Shown: one piece after another, positions 1 through 5,898 of the stretch
Layout of the letters: every line of letters starts with the position of its first letter
Numbering within the stretch: the first letter of the stretch is position 1
NCBI GenBank assembly: GCA_934426285.1
Contig: CAKRYE010000062.1
Location: 1-10,478, forward strand
Length of the DNA: 10,478 nucleotides
Direction of reading: 5' to 3'
Source of the DNA: an uncultured Blautia sp.
Lineage (GTDB): Bacteria; Bacillota; Clostridia; Lachnospirales; Lachnospiraceae
Position numbers and translations under genes: made by a program
The notes under the pieces: generated by a model
What the model was told of the DNA's origin: nothing
Database searches by the model: none
What the model saw: the letters and a program-made list of their open reading frames with translations, nothing else

Positions 1-58
1 CTTTATCTGTATCAGTTGCAACTATCTGAACTTTTGCAGTTATAGTTATCTGTTCCAT
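1..58 (-). CDS. N-terminal fragment of a leftward gene, possibly a TnpB/IS605 OrfB-type protein (runs off left edge)
   Basis: Nineteen codons are visible, reading MEQITITAKVQIVATDTDK, before the gene leaves the window. An ATG at 58-56 is preceded by a good Shine-Dalgarno (GAGAGGAG on the minus strand, 67-74) eight bases away, and by a near-consensus promoter, so this is a real gene start. The opening ITITAKVQI followed by a Thr/Asp-rich stretch resembles the first beta strand of TnpB-related proteins (IS605 OrfB family) that are common in Clostridia. If so, it would be an RNA-guided nuclease of an IS200/IS605-type element, and the element's left end should lie between 59 and about 160. The family call rests on recall of a very short segment and is tentative; that it is a coding start is much surer. 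Confidence 0.5.
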   Translation of the reverse strand, partial: MEQITITAKVQIVATDTDK

Positions 59-94
59 AAAATGTACTCCTCTCATTTATGTTTCACTAGTAAT

Positions 95-123
95 AGTGTA
101 TACTAATAATTAGTGAGTGTCAA
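95..123 (-). promoter_or_regulatory. Strong leftward promoter with embedded inverted repeats
   Basis: On the minus strand there is a perfect -35 TTGACA (118-123), a 17-bp spacer and a -10 TACACT (95-100), placing the start of transcription near 88, about 30 bases before the ATG at 58. The spacer holds the inverted repeat ACTAATAATTAGT (102-114), and TAGT-GTAT-ACTA (94-105) overlaps the -10. Such repeats could bind a repressor (GntR/YtrA-like operators look similar) or be the subterminal hairpin of an IS200/IS605-type end; the sequence alone does not decide. Confidence 0.65.
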
Positions 124-159
124 TAATTATCAGAGGTGATTTATGGATCATAGCATGGC

Positions 160-1503
160 TTATACCACCTTATGGTCCAGCCATTTCCTGCTGTGGAAAC
201 GAAGGGAAAATATGATCCCCCGCACTGTCCAGTCAGTAAACATTCCAATCCATACAGCCATTGGGCCAAAACCTCTGAAACGGATCAGATATACACAAAG
301 GCAGAAACGGAATGTCCACATGGTGATGCAGGATGTGATCATGGAAAATTTTACATCTCCTGCTGCTCTGAGGCCATAAGCAGGGATAAATGCCAGAGTC
401 CAAACAACAGGTTTGACAACCGTTATCCAGGATATCATATGGAAACACATTCTTGCGCTTTCCGATTCCATACCACCCAGCTTTGTGATCGGAATGGTTA
501 AGGCAAACACCAAAAGACAGCTTGCAACAACAATGATTTCCGCAAGAATACTTAATTTCTTAATATAATAAACTGCTTCATCCTTTCTGCCTGCTCCCAG
601 ACATTGTCCTACTACTGTCATCAGACCGATTCCTACACCGATGGCTGCAATACCGTTAAGGTTCTCAAGGATATTTGTCATTGCCTGAGCTGCAATGGCT
701 ACCGTTCCCAGTGTAGATACGGAAGACTGTATTGCCAGCTTTCCAAGCTGAAACATGCTGTTCTCTATACCGGACGGGATTCCAAGAGCCAGAACTCTTC
801 TGATCATTTTTCCATCGGGACGGATCTGTCTGTAATCTCTGACTACGATCGGCTGTCTGTCTATACGAAGCTGCCAGAGTACCACTACAGCACAGAAGAC
901 CCTGGATGCAAGAGTTGCAATGGCTGCTCCTGCCACTCCCATATTGAATCCCCAGATCAGAGCCGCATTTCCACCGATATTGATCACGTTTGAAATAACC
1001 GATACTGTCATCGGCCCTCTGGTATTTCCCTGTGATCGGAATATGGATGCCCCAGCATCATAAAGTGCTATAAATGGAAAGGACAATGCCGTATAGAAGA
1101 AATACACCTGAGAGGCAGTCATAACATCTGCTTCTACTTTTCCGAATATCAGCTTTAACAGCGGCACACGAAACAACAGACACAGAGCAGCCACTGCTAC
1201 AGATATGGCAGTAATGATAAATAATACCTGTCTTGCTGATTTATTTGCCATTTCATGATTTTTCTGTCCTATGTACTGTGAACAGAGGATGGCACCGCCT
1301 GCTGCCAACGCCGAGAATGCCTGGATTACCAGTACATTGATGGAATCCACCAGAGATACCGCGGATATTGCGGCAGAACCTACGTTGCTGACCATCATGG
1401 TATCCACAGTTCCCATCAGGGAATTCAGTACCTGTTCAAAAATAACCGGTATCAACAGTGTCCGAAGCATCTTGTTTGTAAAAATATGTTGCTGTTCTTC
1501 CAT
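160..1503 (-). CDS. MATE-family multidrug/toxin efflux transporter
   Basis: An inner-membrane exporter of the MATE family (NorM/DinF superfamily), which expels organic cations or other toxic compounds using a sodium or proton gradient. The 447-residue product has the usual family length and about 12 hydrophobic segments in two halves. Family-typical stretches are GTVDTMMVS (residues 31-39, first helix of the N-half), FRSQGNT (155-161) and the matching start of the second half at GIPSGIEN (241-248). I place the start at the ATG at 1503, about 11 bases after AGGGG; an in-frame TTG at 1512 lies only two bases after that site and is less likely. It follows coaX by about 33 bases on the same strand and is probably co-transcribed with it. 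No terminator hairpin is visible after its stop. Substrate cannot be told from sequence. Confidence 0.93.
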   Translation of the reverse strand: MEEQQHIFTNKMLRTLLIPVIFEQVLNSLMGTVDTMMVSNVGSAAISAVSLVDSINVLVIQAFSALAAGGAILCSQYIGQKNHEMANKSARQVLFIITAISVAVAALCLLFRVPLLKLIFGKVEADVMTASQVYFFYTALSFPFIALYDAGASIFRSQGNTRGPMTVSVISNVINIGGNAALIWGFNMGVAGAAIATLASRVFCAVVVLWQLRIDRQPIVVRDYRQIRPDGKMIRRVLALGIPSGIENSMFQLGKLAIQSSVSTLGTVAIAAQAMTNILENLNGIAAIGVGIGLMTVVGQCLGAGRKDEAVYYIKKLSILAEIIVVASCLLVFALTIPITKLGGMESESARMCFHMISWITVVKPVVWTLAFIPAYGLRAAGDVKFSMITSCITMWTFRFCLCVYLIRFRGFGPMAVWIGMFTDWTVRGIIFSLRFHSRKWLDHKVV

Positions 1504-1536
1504 TTTCGTCAATTCCCCTTTTTTACTTTACCCGGA

Positions 1537-2301
1537 TTATTTATTTTTCCTGTAAATCAACATCAATCCCTTAAGAAGCAGTTCTTCATCCAGGATGATC
1601 TCCTTCCTGCAGTGCGACACAATCTTCTTTGCCAGACCACCAGTAGCGATCACAGTTGTCTTTTCTCCAAGCTCTTCTTCTATACGGTCAATAATTCCGT
1701 CCAAAGCCGCCGCATTGCTATAGAGCACCCCACTTTTCATACACTCAATTGTATTTTTTCCGATAATATGTCTGGGTGCATCAATGCTTATCCCACTAAG
1801 CTGGGAAGCTCTGGCAGTGAGCGCATCCAGAGAAATTCCCACACCTGGCATGATCATACCACCTATATATTGTTTCTTGCTGTTCACCACTGATATTGTA
1901 GTAGCAGTGCCCATATCGATGACCACAAGGGGAACCGGATAGCTGGCAAGTCCTGCCACCGCATCAGCTACCAGGTCAGCTCCCAGCTGTCCCGGATTAT
2001 CCATCACAATATTCAAACCGGTCTTTACCCCCGGCCCCAGCACCATAACCTCTTTTTTCAGAATTTTCTCTGCTGCCAGTTTCGCAATACCTGTAATCTG
2101 AGGCACAACTGAAGAAATGATACACCCCTCAATATCTGTCCGTTTAATATGATAAATATCCAGCACAGTTTTAAGGTCTACCGCATACTCCAGCTCTGTC
2201 TTTGTGCGCACTGTTGAAAGCCGCTCTGTAAAATAAATCTTTTCTTCATCTATACATCCAACTACGATATTCGTATTTCCTATATCAATTGCTAAAATCA
2301 T
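1537..2301 (-). CDS. coaX: Type III pantothenate kinase
   Basis: Catalyses ATP-dependent phosphorylation of pantothenate, the first step of coenzyme A synthesis, in the cytosol. Type III enzymes are ASKHA-fold, need a monovalent cation and are not feedback-inhibited by CoA. At 254 residues it has the normal length. Visible motifs in order: DIGNTN (5-11 region, phosphate-binding loop), GPGVKTG (89-95), GADLVAD (107-113, containing the catalytic Asp109), DMGTATT (129-135, second phosphate motif) and the GGMIMPGVG segment (147-155). The ATG at 2301 follows AAGGAA by eight bases. It lies downstream of coaBC on the same strand but a hairpin terminator (2352-2390) sits between, so expression may depend on readthrough or on a weak promoter within about 50 bases; I see no convincing one. 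MATE follows closely. Confidence 0.96.
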   Translation of the reverse strand: MILAIDIGNTNIVVGCIDEEKIYFTERLSTVRTKTELEYAVDLKTVLDIYHIKRTDIEGCIISSVVPQITGIAKLAAEKILKKEVMVLGPGVKTGLNIVMDNPGQLGADLVADAVAGLASYPVPLVVIDMGTATTISVVNSKKQYIGGMIMPGVGISLDALTARASQLSGISIDAPRHIIGKNTIECMKSGVLYSNAAALDGIIDRIEEELGEKTTVIATGGLAKKIVSHCRKEIILDEELLLKGLMLIYRKNK

Positions 2302-2351
2302 TCTGTCATTTCCTTATCTTTTTTACAATTTACTATAAATTACATAACAGG

Positions 2352-2390
2352 AAAAGAGACTGCCGCAAATCTCTTTTGTGCAACAGCCTC
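2352..2390 (-). terminator. Intrinsic terminator/attenuator between coaBC and coaX
   Basis: Reading leftward, a 12-bp stem (2379-2390 pairing with 2356-2367, with three G-U wobbles) encloses an 11-base loop and is followed by a short run of four U (2352-2355). It lies just after the coaBC stop. The U-run is short, so partial readthrough into coaX is plausible. Confidence 0.65.
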
Positions 2391-2407
2391 CCCTTCTATC
2401 CTTTTCT

Positions 2408-3610
2408 TTATTTGCTGCCCGCTGTCATCTCCAGAATTTTATCCAGAAGTCTGCCAGCTGCACCTTCTTTGGTCATAAGAGGAAGTGAAATTTCCTCTTC
2501 CCGGGTGATCAATGTCAGTACATTGGTGTCTCCCTGGAATCCGGCACCCTCTACTTTTACATTGTTTGCTGCAACCATATCCAGATTCTTCTTTACCAGC
2601 TTTGCTCTGGAATTCTCGATCACATTCTGGGTTTCCATGGAGAATCCGCACAAAAACTGTCCTGTTGGCTTATGTTCGCCCAGATATTTCAGAATATCAT
2701 CTGTTCTCTCCAATTCTATGGACATCTGTCCCTCACTCTTCTTGATCTTCTCATCGCTGACTTTTGCAGGGCGATAATCCGCAACTGCCGCCGCTTTGAT
2801 GATAATGTCCTGTTCATCACTGACAGAAGTCACTGCTTCATACATATCCTTTGCAGTCACAACAGGTACCAGATTTACAAACATTGGTGGCTCGATAGCA
2901 GTGCATCCACTCACCAGCGTAACATCTGCACCACGAAGCATGGCAATTTTCGCAATTGCGTAGCCCATTTTTCCGGAAGAATGATTCGTGATATATCGCA
3001 CAGGGTCAATTGCCTCCTGTGTGGGACCTGCTGTTACCAGAATTTTTTTGCCCTTCAGATCCTTTTCACAGGCAGTTTCTCTTTCAATATAAGCAAGCAA
3101 TGTCTCTGGTTCAGGCATCTTGCCCGCACCTGTATCACCACATGCCAGATATCCGCTTGCCGGTGCGATCACTTCATATCCATAATGCTCCAGAATCTTA
3201 AGGTTATCCTGTACAACAGGATTTTCAAACATATTTGTATTCATGGCAGGTGAAATAAATTTCTTACATTTGCACGCCATGATCGTGGTGGTAAGCATAT
3301 CATCTGCAATCCCATGTGCCAGCTTGCCGATCACATTTGCACTTGCAGGTGCGATCATCACTACGTCTGCCTTCTTTGCGATGGATACATGCTCTACCTG
3401 AAACTGAAAATTCCGGTCAAAGGTGTCTACCAGGCATTTATTTCCTGTGAGAGTTTCAAAAGTAATGGGATTGATAAAATTTGTGGCGTTTTCTGTCATC
3501 AGTACATGCACATCTGCATGGCGCTTCTTTAATGCGCTGGCCAGACTGGCGATCTTATATGCCGCAATACTGCCCGTCACACCCAGTAATACAGTTTTTC
3601 CCTCAAGCAT
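2408..3610 (-). CDS. coaBC: Bifunctional phosphopantothenoylcysteine decarboxylase / phosphopantothenate-cysteine ligase
   Basis: Performs two consecutive coenzyme A steps: CTP-dependent ligation of cysteine to 4'-phosphopantothenate (CoaB) and FMN-dependent decarboxylation to 4'-phosphopantetheine (CoaC). The CoaC half (about 1-185) shows GVTGSIAAYK, catalytic His74 in VEHVSIAKKAD, PAMNTNMF (121-128, Asn124) and Cys157 in LACGDTGAGKMPEP. The CoaB half has LVTAGPTQE, ITNHSSGKMG (Asn209) and the KIKKSEGQ lysine motif (288-295). I chose the ATG at 3610: GGAG lies nine bases upstream and every catalytic residue then falls exactly one short of E. coli numbering (H75, N125, C158, N210). An ATG at 3625, overlapping the upstream stop as TGATG, has no Shine-Dalgarno but would give 405 residues. 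Translation is probably coupled to the preceding cyclophilin gene. Confidence 0.96.
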   Translation of the reverse strand: MLEGKTVLLGVTGSIAAYKIASLASALKKRHADVHVLMTENATNFINPITFETLTGNKCLVDTFDRNFQFQVEHVSIAKKADVVMIAPASANVIGKLAHGIADDMLTTTIMACKCKKFISPAMNTNMFENPVVQDNLKILEHYGYEVIAPASGYLACGDTGAGKMPEPETLLAYIERETACEKDLKGKKILVTAGPTQEAIDPVRYITNHSSGKMGYAIAKIAMLRGADVTLVSGCTAIEPPMFVNLVPVVTAKDMYEAVTSVSDEQDIIIKAAAVADYRPAKVSDEKIKKSEGQMSIELERTDDILKYLGEHKPTGQFLCGFSMETQNVIENSRAKLVKKNLDMVAANNVKVEGAGFQGDTNVLTLITREEEISLPLMTKEGAAGRLLDKILEMTAGSK

Positions 3611-3624
3611 TTTCAAATTCTCCA

Positions 3625-4458
3625 TCAGTCTATGATCGTAACTTTCTCGATCACCGGCTGCTCCTCTTTTGAAATGGTTCCATTATCATCTGTAGGTTTT
3701 GCATCCTCACAGATTTTATCCACAATATCCATACCCTCTGTTACATGTCCAAATCCGGCATAGTCCCCATCCAGGAAGGTGCTGTCTGCCTGTACAATAA
3801 AGAACTGAGAGCTTCCACTGTCCGGATCCTGGGCTCTTGCCATGGAAATAGTTCCTCTTGTATGAGAAATATTGTTTTCCACGCCATTGTTGCTGAATTC
3901 TCCCTTGATGTTCTCATCAGAGCCACCGGTTCCATCTCCATTGGGGTCTCCGCCCTGGATCATAAATCCCTCAATAATACGATGGAAAGTAAGTCCGTCA
4001 TAAAATCCATCCTGGGCAAGCTTTACAAAATTTGTCACTGTAACAGGTGCGGAATCTGCATCCAGCTCTACCTCAATGGTACCGTAATCTTTAACCTCTA
4101 TCTCTGCATGATGTGTTCCTGTAAGCTCTTTTGAGGTATCCAGAAGTACTCCCTGCGCAGCATCTGTGCTCTCCTTATCTGCATCCTTGCTTTCAGTATC
4201 TGAACTGTCTGCTGATTCGCTTTCTGAACCATCGGAGAAGCCTGCCTCCTCTGCTTCCTTCTCGCTTACAGCCTCATCACTGTCTGATGTCCCGGATTCT
4301 GTTTTTGTATCCGTTTTACTTTCCTGCTCAGAAGTATCTTCTGCAGATGTTTCCTGTGATTTTGATGTATCTTCTGCCTTTTCACTGCTTCCACAGCCTG
4401 CAAGCAGTCCTGCTGACATAGCTGTAACACAAAGTGCTGCCAGTAATTTTCTCTTCAT
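3625..4458 (-). CDS. Secreted lipoprotein peptidyl-prolyl cis-trans isomerase, cyclophilin type
   Basis: A foldase anchored to the outer face of the membrane that isomerises X-Pro bonds in exported proteins. It starts with a lipoprotein signal peptide (KRK, hydrophobic core, lipobox LLAGC with Cys22), followed by an extended Ser/Glu/Asp/Lys-rich, low-complexity spacer (about 24-105), then a cyclophilin domain (about 115-277). Active-site landmarks are FHR (158-160, the catalytic Arg), MIQGGDPNGDGTGG (166-179), GTISMARA (202-209) and GSSQFFI (215-221). The Trp that binds cyclosporin in human CypA is replaced by Phe in STFLDG (226-231), as is common in bacteria. GGAGG nine bases before the ATG supports the start. 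It is first in the leftward block; its stop lies in the start region of coaBC, a linkage that is positional rather than obviously functional. Confidence 0.94.
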   Translation of the reverse strand: MKRKLLAALCVTAMSAGLLAGCGSSEKAEDTSKSQETSAEDTSEQESKTDTKTESGTSDSDEAVSEKEAEEAGFSDGSESESADSSDTESKDADKESTDAAQGVLLDTSKELTGTHHAEIEVKDYGTIEVELDADSAPVTVTNFVKLAQDGFYDGLTFHRIIEGFMIQGGDPNGDGTGGSDENIKGEFSNNGVENNISHTRGTISMARAQDPDSGSSQFFIVQADSTFLDGDYAGFGHVTEGMDIVDKICEDAKPTDDNGTISKEEQPVIEKVTIID

Positions 4459-4531
4459 AAATCTATACCTCCGATTGTTACTATTTTTTCATACCCGGTT
4501 TTACTGTGAAATCGCCAGGCTTCCTTATTGC

Positions 4532-4559
4532 ATTATAACGTATCATTAAAAAAAAACAA
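4532..4559 (-). promoter_or_regulatory. Promoter of the cyclophilin-coaBC block
   Basis: Minus-strand -10 TATAAT (4532-4537) with a 16-bp spacer to -35 TTGTTT (4554-4559). Predicted transcription start near 4525 leaves a leader of about 65 bases. The spacer is largely a run of T, which is typical of low-GC Firmicutes promoters. Confidence 0.65.
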
Positions 4560-4609
4560 CTCTTTTCACATATTTTTCATGTGTATATTGCGATACAAAA
4601 AGTAGGCTC

Positions 4610-4638
4610 TTGAAATAAATCCCAGGGACTGCTACAAT
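4610..4638 (+). promoter_or_regulatory. luxS promoter
   Basis: -35 TTGAAA (4610-4615), 17-bp spacer, -10 TACAAT (4633-4638). Predicted start near 4645, giving a leader of about 60 bases. It faces away from the cyclophilin promoter, with about 50 bp between the two -35 boxes. Confidence 0.7.
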
Positions 4639-4651
4639 AAAAAACGACAAA

Positions 4652-4668
4652 ACAGGCATATTGCCTGT
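4652..4668 (+). promoter_or_regulatory. Perfect inverted repeat at the 5' end of the luxS leader
   Basis: ACAGGCA-TAT-TGCCTGT forms a 7-bp perfect stem with a 3-base centre, about 7-23 bases after the predicted start point of transcription. It could act as a DNA operator blocking early elongation or as a 5' mRNA hairpin. No poly-U follows, so it is not a terminator, and I do not see the conserved core of a SAM riboswitch around it. Confidence 0.45.
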
Positions 4669-4703
4669 GGACGATCCATCATATAGGAAAGTGAGGAATC
4701 CAA

Positions 4704-5183
4704 ATGGAAAAAATAACAAGTTTCACCATAGATCATATTAAATTACAGCCTGGTATCTATGTTTCCCGCAAGGATAAAGCAGGTGACAGCGTGATCACTA
4801 CTTTTGATATCCGTATGACTTCCCCAAATGAAGAGCCTGTCATGAATACAGCAGAGCTTCATACCATTGAGCATCTGGCTGCCACATTTCTCAGGAATCA
4901 CCCGGAATTCGGGTCAAAAATGCTTTACTGGGGACCAATGGGATGCCGCACCGGTAATTATCTCCTGCTGATCGGAGACTATGAATCCAGTGATATTGTT
5001 CCACTGATGACCGAGACCTTTGAATTCATCCGTGATTTTGAGGGAGAAGTCCCCGGCGCCGCTGCGAAAGATTGCGGTAATTACCTGGATATGAACCTTC
5101 CAATGGCAAAATATCTGGCCGGAAAGTTTCTGAAGGAAGTACTTTACGATATCAAACCGGACAGACTGGTTTACCCACAATAA
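4704..5183 (+). CDS. luxS: S-ribosylhomocysteine lyase (autoinducer-2 synthesis protein LuxS)
   Basis: Cleaves S-ribosylhomocysteine to homocysteine and DPD, the precursor of the signal AI-2, in the activated methyl cycle; it is a cytosolic metal-dependent homodimer. The 159-residue product is the normal family length. The metal and catalytic residues are all visible: HTIEH (53-57, giving His53, Glu56, His57), Cys81 in MGCRTG (79-84) and Cys124 in DCGNY. GTGAGG seven bases before the ATG supports the start. It is a single-gene unit with its own promoter and a strong terminator; the nucleosidase Pfs that normally supplies its substrate is not in the window. The gene lies about 2.8 kb from an orphan AgrC-like kinase, but nothing here ties the two signals together. 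Confidence 0.97.
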   Translation: MEKITSFTIDHIKLQPGIYVSRKDKAGDSVITTFDIRMTSPNEEPVMNTAELHTIEHLAATFLRNHPEFGSKMLYWGPMGCRTGNYLLLIGDYESSDIVPLMTETFEFIRDFEGEVPGAAAKDCGNYLDMNLPMAKYLAGKFLKEVLYDIKPDRLVYPQ

Positions 5184-5199
5184 TCTGGTTGCTCCAATT

Positions 5200-5243
5200 A
5201 AAAAGAGGAAACCGCATTCCATCATAATGCGCTTCCTCTTTTT
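5200..5243. terminator. Bidirectional terminator between luxS and the SH3-like lipoprotein gene
   Basis: An 11-bp outer stem (5200-5210 with 5233-5243, AAAAAGAGGAA/TTCCTCTTTTT) continues after a bulge into a CGCAT/ATGCG inner stem. The T-run rightward and the A-run leftward make it functional in both directions, ending luxS and the convergent gene whose stop is at 5269. Confidence 0.88.
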
Positions 5244-5268
5244 ATTTTATGATTTTGTTTTTTACTGA

Positions 5269-5757
5269 TTACTGCTCTGTGTACTCATCCTGGGATGCTG
5301 CCTGATCTGTATCTGCCTGGTCTGCTGATCCGTCCTGAGTTCCCTCAGGTGCTGTAGTTGTTACAAAGTCACCGCTTGCATAACATACCTGTCCATTGTA
5401 ATCTACACGGACCCATCCATTCTCACATACACCCGTGCTGTTTAAGGTTGTACCAGCTGCTACACTTGTCACCAATTCTGCATCTGCGCTTGCATCTGAG
5501 CGAAGATTCAATTCAGAAGCTGCATAATAGGTACCATTTTTCACCTCTACCTTTACCCCACTGGCAGTCTGCTCTGTGGTCACCTCCGGTGTTGGAGTTG
5601 CCTCCGGTGTTGGAGTCACTTCCGGTGTTGGGGTCACCTCCGGTGTCGGGGTAACTTTTACGATCATAACACTGGAATCAATAGTAGGATCAAATCCACA
5701 GCCGGAAGCTGCAAATGCCAGACCCAGTACCAGAACCAGCAAAAGTGATTTTTTCAT
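5269..5757 (-). CDS. Lipoprotein with TPTPE-repeat linker and bacterial SH3-like domain
   Basis: A predicted surface lipoprotein of 162 residues. It has a lipoprotein signal peptide ending in AASGC (16-20, Cys20 the lipidation site), a short segment, a Pro/Thr/Glu linker made of four TPTPE-type repeats (about 36-58), a bacterial SH3-like domain (about 77-132) with the usual LNLRSDAS start and W115-V-R-V-D strand, then a 30-residue Gln/Asp/Ala-rich tail. Two cysteines in the SH3 region (111 and 125) could form a disulphide. SH3b domains commonly bind peptidoglycan, so envelope attachment is likely; no catalytic domain is present. I use the ATG at 5757 because AGGAGG lies 11 bases upstream; an in-frame ATG at 5781 would place that site inside the gene and push the signal peptide inward. 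Convergent with luxS, divergent from the symporter gene. Confidence 0.85.
   Translation of the reverse strand: MKKSLLLVLVLGLAFAASGCGFDPTIDSSVMIVKVTPTPEVTPTPEVTPTPEATPTPEVTTEQTASGVKVEVKNGTYYAASELNLRSDASADAELVTSVAAGTTLNSTGVCENGWVRVDYNGQVCYASGDFVTTTAPEGTQDGSADQADTDQAASQDEYTEQ
5581..5652 (-). repeat. Four tandem 18-bp units encoding TPTPEV/A
   Basis: Units at 5581-5598, 5599-5616, 5617-5634 and 5635-5652 share the pattern CNCCTCCGGTGTTGGNGT with few differences. Each encodes one six-residue TPTPE[V/A] step of the lipoprotein linker. The in-frame unit length means copy number can change by slippage without breaking the gene. Confidence 0.9.
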
Positions 5758-5804
5758 AAGTAAGTAATCCTCCTTTTGCATTTTTCAATGCTATACTATC
5801 CTTT

Positions 5805-5833
5805 AATATACACGATTTGGTAAAAACTTGCAA
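5805..5833 (-). promoter_or_regulatory. Promoter of the SH3-like lipoprotein gene
   Basis: Minus-strand -35 TTGCAA (5828-5833), 17-bp spacer, -10 TATATT (5805-5810). Predicted start near 5798, about 40 bases ahead of the ATG at 5757. Confidence 0.65.
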
Positions 5834-5847
5834 GTATCAATCAGACA

Positions 5848-5876
5848 TTGTAGATTTTTCGATTTCATATTATAAT
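5848..5876 (+). promoter_or_regulatory. Promoter of the SDF-family symporter gene
   Basis: -10 TATAAT (5871-5876) with a 17-bp spacer to a weak -35 TTGTAG (5848-5853). The short leader runs straight into AAAGGAGG (5884-5891) and the ATG at 5899. It lies back to back with the leftward lipoprotein promoter, only 14 bp between -35 boxes. Confidence 0.6.
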
Positions 5877-5898
5877 TGTCTTAAAAGGAGGTATTTTT

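Noticed and set aside
143..501. Rightward open frames at the left end, one with a GAGGTG upstream of its ATG
   Set aside because: They lie wholly antisense to the well-supported MATE gene, and the translations have no domain character or continuation.
1504..1512. TTG at 1512 as the MATE start
   Set aside because: It lies only two bases after the Shine-Dalgarno; the ATG at 1503 fits spacing better and keeps the family N-terminus.
2299..2312. Three-codon reading frame overlapping the coaX start (ATG ACA GAA TGA)
   Set aside because: The ribosome binding site directly abuts its ATG, so translation is unlikely; it is probably chance.
4560..4703. SAM riboswitch or T-box in the luxS leader
   Set aside because: The leader is only about 60 bases with one small hairpin; no conserved riboswitch core, T-box sequence or terminator/antiterminator pair is seen.
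5358..5767. Rightward repetitive frames antisense to the SH3-like lipoprotein (for example GVTSGVGV repeats)
   Set aside because: They mirror the TPTPE repeat on the opposite strand and lack independent start signals; the leftward frame has signal peptide, lipobox and promoter.
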